Shown here: one piece after another, positions 1 to 12,100 of the stretch | Numbering within the stretch: the stretch's first letter is position 1 | Layout: each line of letters opens with the position of its first letter | Source of the DNA: Branchipolynoe longqiensis | Taxonomy: Eukaryota > Annelida > Polychaeta > Phyllodocida > Polynoidae | Length of the DNA: 64,000 nt | Assembly (NCBI GenBank): GCA_030323885.1 | Contig: CM059187.1 | Location: 139,162,415 to 139,226,414 of the forward strand | Reading direction: 5' to 3' | The notes under the pieces: model-generated | Seen by the model: only the letters and a program-made list of their open reading frames with translations | The model's database searches: none | Told to the model about the DNA's origin: nothing | Made by a program: the position numbers and the translations under genes

Positions 1-153
1 ATCAGCCAGTTTGTCGGCAACCTGCACGCGGACCGGAACCGAGCCACTGACGTGCTGCTCGCACAGGAGCTGCTCCTCATGCAGCAGCTGCGGTACCATC
101 TCACCGTCTACAACTGCTACCGCCCCCTGGAGGGGCAGCTCATCGACATAAAG
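1..153 (+). CDS. CCNH: CCNH exon: end of first cyclin fold
   Basis: Open in frame 1 from the window edge and ends LIDIK before donor gtattc. It holds the ELLLMQQL and YRPLEG blocks. The exon start lies outside the window. Confidence 0.92.
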
Positions 154-3100
154 GTATTCACACCATCTGCACCAGTCTTAGGGGTAGATAAAAGATTCAC
201 CCCTACGCAGAGTAGGGGTGAATGACAAATTTGTCTAAATACGCGTGAAAATTGCTTTAGTATGGAACCGGAATTGGAATTCCTGGTTCCAATATCAAAT
301 GGCTAGTTATATCGGCACGGAGTTGGTTAAATGGGAGAGAATGCAAAAAGATGGCGATCATAGAATGTTGTCGATTTGACTTTTATAGTCCATTAAACTA
401 TATGTTTTATCATATTTTTCAACTCAAAAGACGGATATATATGAAGATGCATATGTAAAATATAATTTGCTTCTTAAATTAAAAATGTATGTGCTGATCT
501 CATTTACCCAGCCATTCGCCACTTTTCATAATGGTAGGTACCCGTAAAATTTTCAAATTATTCCAAACATTCAAATTATAATTTCATTGGAAGCTCCAAT
601 GAATCAAAAGCAATATGCTTTTTGAATTTTTAAGATATTCCAAAAATTGAATGAGATATGTGCATTTGAAGTTTGTTGAATTTAAGATTTTTTGTATTAG
701 CTAATGCACTAGAGAAGTGCCTTATTTAGGGCTGTTAAATAGACTAATTATAACAACATTTCCTTGTAGTTTCTTTATTAATGATCCTATCCTGATCAAA
801 CTTCACACCAAGGTTCTTCTTCGTATACCAAATCACCCCAGCTTATCAAAACTGATATAAAAAAATTAGATCACCGGAAAATGTAGGTTTCCATGGCAAC
901 CATAATGCAATCACTCCCACCTACAATATGAGTCAACTGTAGCTATTTTTAAATAATGGTCAGATCCTGATGAAATTTCACATCAAGGTTCTTCTTGGTC
1001 TGTCAAATCACCTCAGCTTATCAAAACTGATATAAAAAAATTAGATCACAGAAAAATGTTGGTTTCCATGGCAACCGTAATACAATCATGCCTACAACTG
1101 CAGTTTCTTTATTAATGGTTTGATCCTGATCAAACTTGACATCAAGGTTCTTCTTCTTATACCAAATCACCCCAGCTTATCAAAACGGATATACGGATAT
1201 ACAAAAATTAGATCACAGGAAAATGTAGGTTTCCATGGCAACCGTAATACAATCACTCCCGCCTACAATATCAGTCAACTGTAGCTCTTTTTTAATAATG
1301 GTCAGATCCCGATGAAATGTCACATCAAGGTTCTTCTTCGTCTGGCAAATCACCTCAGCTTATCAAAACTGATATAAATAAATTAGATCACAGAGAAATG
1401 TAGGTTTCCATGGCAACCATAAAAATGTTGGTTTCCATGGCAACCGTAATACAATCATGCCCATAACTGCAGTTTCTTTATTAATGGTTTGATCCTGATC
1501 AAAACTGACATCAAGGTGATTCTTGGTATGGCAAATCATCTCAGCTTATCAAAGCTGATATATAAACAAATTAGATCACAGAAAAATGTTGGTTTCCATG
1601 GCAACCATAAATCCAAACATTATTTACATACTATAATTTAAAACAACTACTAAAACTCTAAAGACCACATTTAATCCTGGAATTCACACATTACTTACAA
1701 ATACAAAACAATTCATAGATTCTTAAGCATCTCAGTAATACCACAGCTTACAAGTAAGTCTGGTATAAAGCTCTCATGATCACGCTATCCAAGGTCGATC
1801 CGAAATAGGGAAGGACCTTTTTCTCACTAAGCACATATAGAGACACTTCAATCATATATCGCTTTGTCTATGTTTGTAAACAGAGATCACCAAGCAAAAT
1901 GTCTGTGATAATCTCAGCCAAGGTCGATCCGAAATAGGGAAGGACTTTTTTCTCACTAAGCACATATAGACACACTTCAATCATATATCACTTTGTCTAT
2001 GTTTGTAAACATAGATCACCAAGCAAAATGTCTGTGATAATCTCAGCTGGAGTCAGATAAAAGTCCCCATCTTTATCATACTGAATTTTAAATTCTGACT
2101 CCTCTAAACCACAAATCCTGCCCTTCCAAAAGGTAATGCCATCAGCCAAATTTGCATCGGTCCATTTTTGAGCAAACTCACGTCCAATGAGTGACTTATG
2201 GTCACAGAGAGCTTTGTAAAGGCTGTCCTTTTCTTCTGCCACAGAGTCCTGCAAAGGCTGCATTGCTATTTGCTTAAGGTAATTCCGAAGTTCATCAAAA
2301 GACGATTTTGTAAAGGAAATGCCTATCTTAGAATCCAAAATGAACTTGTGCCACACTTGGATTTGAAGTTTAAGAGCTGCTACCTTTTTAGACTTTACCT
2401 TGTGTTTTACCAGTTCCTTTTCAATCTTTTCACCAACCCACAAGCCATCAAGATCAATTAAAGCCTCTACTATTTTCTCTGTCTTATCACGTGTCTTCTC
2501 TTCCTTTTCACACAATTTCCGACGTGCTGCCCTTATTTTCTCCCGGTGAAATTCCAGACGTTCCCATTGTCTTCTCTTTTCAATGACCTCATTCTTGGTC
2601 GCCTCTTTAATTGCCAGTTCAATCTTCCTCTTCTTGGTTCCGTTAGATTGTCCTTCAATCCAAGAAGCAGTCTTATTCCCCTTGAACATGACTCTGGCCT
2701 CTACTTTTTCTGTGCTTGCATTGGGAGCCCGGTGCATGTATGAATCTACCATGCCAAATCGTCTCTCTCCACTGATGTTATCAGGACCACATGACTTTGC
2801 TTCTTCAATTAGTTTGAGGGATGGCTGCCAGAATTTGCCCCCAGGGAGATGATCCGACATCTGTCTGACGATGACATCTCTGATGGTACTGAGAAGGGCT
2901 TTCATGAGCGACAAGCACTGGTCATCTTTCACTGCATTCTGAGGAGTAGTCAATGATCGGAAAACATTGTCCTTCAAACATTTAGTAGGAAAGATTGGTG
3001 TGGCAGACCCATCTAGCAGACTTGTAGGATCAGTAATCCATGACTCAAGTTTCATCAAGCCTGCTTGGAGGTGTTCATTTAGGTCCAAAATACATCCCAG

Positions 3101-6100
3101 GGTTGGGATGAAGCGCATCCATGGCCCACTGATGAACTTCCCAATCAATCCCAAAGCCCTGTAGATGGGATCGAGAAGTCCCGATGTGAGCCATTCATAA
3201 ACTGCCCGTGGTAATGGATTGGTTGCAGTTTTCACAGACTCGAAGAACTCCTTTAGTGTGCTTCTGTAGTACAGAATAACACCTGCATTGAGGAAATAGA
3301 TGTGGAATCTACTCCCGACCCATCTGTGGTACAGAGTGTTTCCTTCAGCGACATCATTGTTTGGCATGATCAACTTGTCCTTGATGTAGCGACTGAGGTC
3401 CCTTCCGTAAGTTGAATATCGATCATCATGAAACAACTTGTCAACAGCTCTCTCCATGGCCTGCGCGTAGCTTTCACCACCCTTTCTAAATAACTTTGTC
3501 CCTGGGTCCTGCATATTCAAATCCTTCTCAAACTGAAAAACCTTCTTCTCACAGTCCTTGGCAAATGTATCCAATGGATGGATAGCACACTTGAAATTAT
3601 TCAGTTGTTCCCCTTTATCAGCAGCTAATAACTTTTCAACACAAGTGTATCGTTTCTCTTTTGTTTCTCCATCTGCAACTCTATTAGTTCAGTTGTATAC
3701 CTATTCTCAAGACATTCGGGATTTTCTGGAACGGGCAGTTGATTATTTGATTCTGGTTTGATTTTTAGGCTTCTCAATTTTAGTCTACAACTGCCCAACC
3801 TTTTTTTCAGGTCAGACACTTGCCTGTTAGCAATTCTATGCTTTAGAGATGCATCCTTATATATTTTTTTCTAGAACTCTGCCTGTTTCCGGCTTCGGAA
3901 TCGGTCCTCAGTTATGCGCTTTCTCTGTAAACAACTGTTTTTTTTTGCTAATAACTTTTCTTTTAAATCCTCAGCATTGCGCCTCATCTCATCTAAATGC
4001 TTCTTTAAATTACAGTTCTGTTCAGAAAGTTCCTCAGATTCCTTGCAGAATTTCTCATAGACAAGTTGTTTGACACCTTCATTGAAGTTCTCAGGCTGTC
4101 TATTTACCTGAGGTCTGGACGAGCCTACTGTAGGCTCAGGCTGAGCAATTCCTGCTCTAGGAAACTCATGAATGGCCTTCGTGAAATCTGATAACTCCTC
4201 ATGTTTCTCTCCTCTCCCCCTCTCCTTTTGCAATTTAACCTTCTTTTCATAAACACCCAAAAAGCTCACTCTTAGGTTCTTGTCAGTTATATTCTCAAAA
4301 ACCGATGCAACACAGTTTTTCACGCTACTCCAAGAAATCTGAGGGTCCTTCTTCTTCTTTCTTTTGGAAGCAGTGATCCTACAAACAATTTGACAAACAA
4401 CATCTTTAGTGAATTGTTGTGGCATCAAGGTCTTGACTTGTGCAAGAAATTCATGCCAATCTTCACACCAGGGCTCGACTAGCTCAGCAGCCATCATCTG
4501 AAATTGAATATTAACAGATAATTTCAAACTCAAATAATGGGAGTATGCATAAAGAAATTTTATTGGTCTCTTGTACTCAACTGCAGGCCCAGGGCTTGAC
4601 CGGCACAGCAGACATCATCTGGAATTGAATAAAATGTCATTTAGAGACAACGTGAAAATTAATTTGACACGTCAAAATTATCGGCGTAATATGCAAAAAC
4701 AACAACCAACCAACAACCAAACCTCCAACAACCAAACAACCAAACCACAAACAACCAACAACCAACAACCAACCCAACCACCAACAACCAACCACCAACA
4801 ACCAAACCACCAACAACCAACCAACCAACCACCAACAACAACCAAACCAACAACAACCCAACCAAACACCACCAAACACAACAAAACACCGTTGATCTAA
4901 CGACTAACGTAGCCGACGCATCCCTCGACCCTCCCGCAGGGGCCGCGCGTGAGTCACTCAACTAGAGAATCCAGTCAAAACAACCAAACCACCAACCAAA
5001 CCACCAACAACCACCAACATCAAACAAACATCAAACAAACAACAACCAAACCAACAACAACCAAACCAACAACAACTCAACAACAACCCAACCAAACACC
5101 GTTGATTTAACGACTAATGTAGCCGACGCATCCCTCGACCCTCCCGCAGGGGCCGCGCGTGAGTCACTCAACTAGAGAATCCAGTCAAAACAACCAAACC
5201 AACAACCAAACCACCAACAACCAAACAACCAACAACAACCAAACAACCACCAACATCAAACAAACATCAAACAAACAACAACCAAACCAACAACAACCAA
5301 ACCAACAACAACCAAACCAAACACCACCAAACACCGTTGATTTAACGACTAATGTAGCCGACGCATCCATCGACCTTCCCGCAGAGGGCGCGCGTGAGTC
5401 ACTCAACTAGAGAATCCAGTCAAAACAACCAAACCACAAACCAAACCACCAACAACCAAACAACCACCAACAACCAACCAACCACCAACATCAAACAAAC
5501 ATCAAACAAACAACCAAACCAACAACAACCAAACCAACAACAACCCAACCAAACACCGTTGATTTAACGACTAATGTAGCCGACGCATCCCTCGACCCTC
5601 CCACTGGCCGCGGGGGCCGCGCGTGAGTCACTCAACTCCAGAATCCAGTCAAAACACCAACTTTTGGCCATCAAATTGTAGAGTTGCGATTCCAGTTAGA
5701 GTCAATGTAAGACCAGTTTTAGGAAGATAAAATGCTAAAGTTTCCCATTATGATAGTTAACATACACATTCAAGGCAGTCTTACCTCTGATTTCTGCATC
5801 TGAAGACTTGAATGGCTTGGTAAAATGCCTTTCAAATGTCACACAGCACTGAAAATGGTCTCTATCTGTGCCCCAGTCTGTTGTGCTTCAAACCCAGATG
5901 TAGCAGTCAATGCAGTGTGCATGTGTTGCACATGTGGTGCCGTTTTCCGACATGACTGGGCTGCTCAGAAAGTCGCTAGAAGTTGTACGAGTTTTATCGC
6001 ACCGGCGACAGTGGCGCTCCCAGCGGATTCCGGGGTACCTAATAATGGGCTGTTTTTCACCCCTACTGCAAGTATGGGGTGTATCTTTTATATATCTTAA

Positions 6101-9100
6101 GGGGAGTGTACATACAGATAAAGGTGGGACAGTAACATCGTGTCGGTCAGTCATTTTGTCAACAACTTCAGGACTAACTCTTGGAAATGAGTGTGCTATA
6201 GAATAGTAATACGCCCTCCAGCCCTCCTCTGCGCTCTGCCTTTTTCCTTACAGCACCTCACCAGCCGCATGGAGGCCCTCGACTCCGGACCCACCCAGGG
6301 GCCCCCGGAGACACCCCAGCCCGCGCCGAGGCGGCAACCGGTCTACACCACGCCGCCCATCCCAGCACCTTGGGCGCACATCATCACCCTCGGGCACGTC
6401 GTCGGGGGGCCCTGCCCTCCGCCACCACCTCATGCGCCGATCCCGGTCGCCTCGGCGGATTTTTGATCCGCCGCCCCCCCCCCACTCCCCGGCGCCTCAC
6501 CCACACCACTGCCGACAACCCCGTGACCACCACCGACAACCTCCCAGCGACCACCGATCGAAACGCCGCCCAGACAGAGCCGAGGACCATCACCTCGCAC
6601 CGCAGGCCCCAGACGCCGCCCATCCTCAGGACGAACCCTCCCCAGACAGCACCGCCGCCGACCATCACGACCACCGACAACCCCCCAGTGACCACCGATC
6701 GAAACGCCGCCCAGACAGAGCCGAGGACCATCACCTCGCACCGCAGGCCCCAGACGCCGCCCATCCTCAGGACGAACCCTCCCCAGACAGCACCGCCGCT
6801 GACCATCACGACCACCGACAACCCCCCAGCGACCACCGATCGAAACGCCGCCCAGACAGAGCCGAGGATCATCACCTCGCACCGCAGGCCCCAGACGCCG
6901 CCCATCCTCAGGACGAACCCTCCCCAGACAGCACCGCCGCCGACCATCACGACCACCGACAACCCCCCAGTGACCACCGATCGAAACGCCGCCCAGACAG
7001 AGCCGAGGACCATCACCTCGCACCGCAGGCCCCAGACGCCGCCCATCCTCAGGACGAACCCTCCCCAGACAGCACCGCCGCCGACCATCATGACCACCGA
7101 CAACCCCCCAGCGACCACCGATCGAAACGCTGCCCAGACAGAGCCGGGGACCATCACCTCGCACCGCAGGCCCCAGACGCCGCCCATCCTCAGGACGAAC
7201 CCTCCCCAGACAGCACAGCCGCCGACCATCACGACACAGCCTTCTCCGGACCTCCTCTGCGCAGCCCTCAGGAGCCCCGGACGCTTCTTCACACCCAGAC
7301 CTACAACTCCGGGCCCCCGCCTCGGGCGCGCCTCGAGCCCTCTCCTCACCTGAACTCTTTTACCTCTCTGATTTTTTGCACCTTATGATCCCCTGATTTA
7401 CTTGTTTTTGTTCTGTCCTCCTCAGGAACATTACCTGCCTGTTCATTACTGTGATCCTCTGTTTTTCCTCACTGTTGCTCTGTACCCCCTGTTGCCAGAG
7501 GCGGCACAATAAACGCCCTCCTCCGCGCTCTGCCTACGCCTCGGGCCCCCGCCTCGGGCGCGCCTCGAGCCCTCTCCTCCATTTTGGTGGAGGGCTCCTC
7601 GGCCCCCCCCCCCCTCACGTGAACTCTTAACCATAACTCTGACCTCTGCTCCTCATGAGCCTCTTAACCGTATCTGACTCTGCTCCTTATGAGCCCCTTA
7701 TCTACCTATTCATTGTTGTGTTGCTCCTCTTGAGCCTTATCTTGCCTGTTATCGTTCTACTGCTGCTCCTCATGAGCCTCCTTACTGTTGCCCTCTGTTG
7801 CCAGAGGCGTCCCAATAAACGCCTCTTTTTTCCACCTCCGCCTTGCCTTCTTCCTTTTCGCGCATCGGTCGTAATGCGAGCATTGCGTTTGATGCATGGA
7901 GAGGAAGAGACCCTCCCCCCGCCTCCCCGGCCGTCGCGCAGCATTCGCACCTCGCGCGACGTCCGCCTCTCAGCTTTCTCCCTCCCCCTCCCCCTCCCCC
8001 GGGCCTGCTGCTTTCACACCTCACCTCACCTGACACCACCCTCCTGCCCTCCCTTATAAGGCCGCTCGCCGGCCTCCCTCAGTCACTCGCCCTCCAGCCC
8101 TCCTCTGCGCTCTGCCTTTTTCCTCCACCCACCCACCCAACTTTCTTTACTTATCTTCTTTCTCTTACAGCTGGTGGAGGGCTCCTCGGCGCCCCCCCCC
8201 CCCCCCTCACGTGAACTCTTAACCATAACTCTGACATCTGCTCCTCATGAGCCTCTTAACTGTATCTGACTCTTCTCCTTATGAGCCCCTTATCTACCTA
8301 TTCATTGTTGTGTTGCTCCTCTTGAGCGCAGAGGAGGGCTGGAGGGCGAGTGACTGAGGGAGGCCGGCGAGCGGCCTTATAAGGGAGGGCAGTGTCAGGT
8401 GAGGTGAGGTGTGAGGGCAGGAGGCCCGGGGGAGGGGGAGGGAGAAAGCTGAGAGGTGGACGTCGCGCGAGGTGCGAATGCTGCGCGACGGCCGGGGAGG
8501 CGCGGGGAGGGTCTCTTCCTCTCCATGCATCAAACGCAATGCTCGCATTACGACCAATATTTGTCCAATAGAATTTCATGAAAATCTGTTCTTTTCCCCC
8601 CAGAGTTCAATTGTTAAATTTATACCAGTCCTACCATCACCGACACGAGGTAAACACCCAACTCCCAACTACATTTGTTCCTTACCTAATGGTTTCTTCG
8701 CTTTAAGTCTCGTGATCGCTAGATAGGCGTGGGCGTCTTTGTGGCTTCTAGGTAACCCCTTTTCACCAACCGCCCGATTCAGTCACAGCCCCAGTTTAAC
8801 TAATCCACCTCACAAACTGGTTTACATGAGTCGACTTAGTGCTAAACCGATTTAGTGCTGCGTTCACACATACGTTTTAAATCGGATTAGTTAAAACGGT
8901 TCAGCTAAAACGGTTTAACATGTACGTGTGAACGGGGCTTATATGTGTACTCTACTAATTTACCCCCTCCAGTCTCCGTCCCAATTTATCTTTTTTTAAT
9001 ACAATTTTTTCCGTGTACTGCTTCTTATTGACAAAACATCAAATTCAACATATTTGTAAACAATATGTGGCTTCTTGTAAGATCATCAGGGTCCACAGGG

Positions 9101-12100
9101 TATGGAAAGTCTTGAAAAGTCTTGAACTTCATTTGCCCCATTTCAAGGCTTGAATTTAACCTGTTTTGGGTAATTAGTTTCGAAAATCCTTGAATTCCAT
9201 TAAACTGTCCCCACTGGTCTAAATTAGTCCGAAATCGCCATTCTGAATGGCGATTTCAGAGTAAATCCAAATGAAAATAGTCTTGAATTCCTTGAAATAG
9301 CATTATATCTTCACATGTGTATGGAGCCTGAAATGTTGACGTTGCACTGCATTGTGTGACATTTTGCTAACTCTGTTGTTAAGCTTCCCCATTGTTGACT
9401 GAACTATTCTTGTCACTAGACGAGGTGTCCAGACATTGAGGAGCCGGAGAGGCTGCGGCGTGGCGCAGAGGAATTCATCGACCGGTCTTTGAACACCGAT
9501 GTTTGCCTAATTTTCTCACCTGCTCAGGTAAGGCATCATTGACTATTATTATGTTCTTCCGAATATGGTACGTTGAGGATTAAGAGAAAAATAGCCATAT
9601 TAAGGTTCGGCACGAATATGCTTTAAAACGGCCAGAAAGCTACAAAAGGAGGAAAGGTTGAACTCAGTTTAGCAATAAGATTGTTTTTCAGAGTAGTAAA
9701 TGTATTTGGAAAATCTATTAATTTTATCATTGGATTTCTCTAGATTATTATTAAGAACTTACCCAATTGCACCGGCCAAAAATAATCGGAAATGATGTGA
9801 CAATGTATCGGCATTTTTGTATATATGCATTGCATACTTCAATGCATCTTTCTTGTATGAGCCCAGGGAGATGAAGCTCTATAGACTGCTGATCAATTAG
9901 CTATTTGACTTGGTGTCCAACGGTGTCTCCTTATGGCTGACTTCCGACTACTTAATTTGGTTGTTTTAACAAGATGCCATATTGGTCACTCGTGGCTAAC
10001 ACACATTTTTCTGCTCAAGGGGGACCCTCCCCCTGAATGTATTGGATGTCAGCCCCCACTGACATTAAAACACACAGTATTAAACTGTGCGGATTTTATG
10101 GCCCTGTGCCAACAATTTTACACTGCAAACAGCATGCATGACCTATTTACTAAAGTAGAACAAGAAAACATTTAGCCTTTTTGAGGGTAGCTGGTTTGTA
10201 CCAACTCGTATAGCGTTTTAAACAAATTTCATCAGTGAATAATACTGTCATCTAGAATTTTATTTAGCTTGACCAGAAACCATATGATTGTGAGTTAAAA
10301 AAATTCATGAGTGCCAATTGACACAAAATTGATTGTATGTTTTTACATGTAAAAACGATGGTTTGAACAAAAACAAACATTTCTCGCCGTGAATATGGCA
10401 TGGCCTATGCTGCTGACACACCGTAAAGCAACCACCAATCAATCAATCTTTTCTATAGCCTAATCTAATATTCCATGGTGATTAAAATGGTCTGGATGTA
10501 ACTGTTGTCCCCTGCTTGTTTTGTTAGGGAATATGCTATTCTGTGAATACCAGAGCTTCAACAAGAAAACCCATGGTACTGTTGCATGTGCAAGCATATT
10601 TTGCAGTAGCATAACTAGTAATATCATTTTCATACTAAGCTGTATGAAAAAAAGAAGAAATTGAAGTTCCATATTACTTTTGGTATCCCCTTCTATTTGT
10701 TACGTCCATAACTCAAAATTGTGAAGAAAATAATCATCCTATACAGATTTATCTACAGTGCATTTCAATACTTAGGGATCACAACATAAAAATTAATTGT
10801 TTCATGCAATAAATGTTCTTAAATCATTATTTTGATTAATAAATCCACACTTGTTGATTAATAAGTCCACACTTGGGGCTGGCCACTCAATTAGTTCTTG
10901 TTTTTCTGACAAAATGATAACCTCAACTATCTTTTCCTTCACGTTACCAGTATATATATATGAACAAGAGTTGGCTACTCATCGAAAAAATTAGGAAAAT
11001 ACACAATATTCATTTTTGACCCTCATATGACACTTTGGCCCCATTTACCATGAAACGACACATATTCATCCTTCAGTGACAGCGTTATCCGTCAAATGTC
11101 TACTTGACATCTGTTTTGCTTTACAATGAAACGATTTATGAAGGACTGTTTCACATGAACATGATGTATAAAACATTTTAATTTTATGTTGTTCAAAAAA
11201 CATGGAATTGATACATTTTATATTTTGAGTTTCGCTTGTTTGTAGATTTCTGTTGCGGCACTATTATCCAGTGGGTCCAAAGTTAACATCAGTTTGGATA
11301 AGTAAGGCTTCTTCCTTCATGCATGTCAAACATATCCACCATTTTTAATCGAGTGATAACAGACCTGAAACAATTGAAAGAAACTTGAACAAATAAATCG
11401 TTTTTATGTTAAAGCTGCATAGTCCGATGCAAACATCCAATTTTCAAAACCAAAGCAATTATCTAAATTTGATTCTACATATCTAACTTAGATACTGGTG
11501 CACTTATTAAGCGTTTGTGGTCACACAGAAGGGAATACTGAGACAATTGAATAGAACCTGTTACTGCAGAAGGCTATGGTGACAGAGTTTGGCCAACCTT
11601 GCATAAATTAATTTTGCATGGTTGCAATTCAAATATCTCAAAAGTTAGTCACTTAAAATAAAAGTTACTTTAAGCTAAAGTAAGGTACATTATAACAATC
11701 AACCTAATGTATTTATCTCAGAAAATGTCAGAAACTTTAAACCATCGTACTATGCAACTTTAATACCTGGGCGGTTAAGTTGCATATTAAGAAGTATTAT
11801 TATTATTACGTCACAACCATATGATGACTAGAACCCATGTTATTGTAAACAGTGGGTTCCCAGCTCGGTGCCTTAGCGGCCTGAGTGGCGGATAGACACT
11901 CACTTTGACATTGACAGTTCCTCAGCAGGTGAGACGGCGGATGGCAGCGCGTCCACTACTGAGGCTGCAGTGAGGACCGTCAAAGTGGTGCCTGTCACCA
12001 CCACTAACTGTCCTGACAGGGTTCCCATGGTAACGCGACCTCCTTTATCTGGACAGACTGCAACGATCCGGTTACATCCTTTTAACATGTCTGCTTATGG

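Noticed and set aside
4571..5410. Asn/Gln/Thr-rich and Val/Trp/Leu-rich ORFs
   Set aside because: Translations of CAACCAAAC microsatellite in different frames.
6370..7388. Long + and - ORFs of 240-327 codons as protein genes
   Set aside because: All arise from a 141-bp minisatellite without stops in several frames. No start, splice or domain evidence singles one out.
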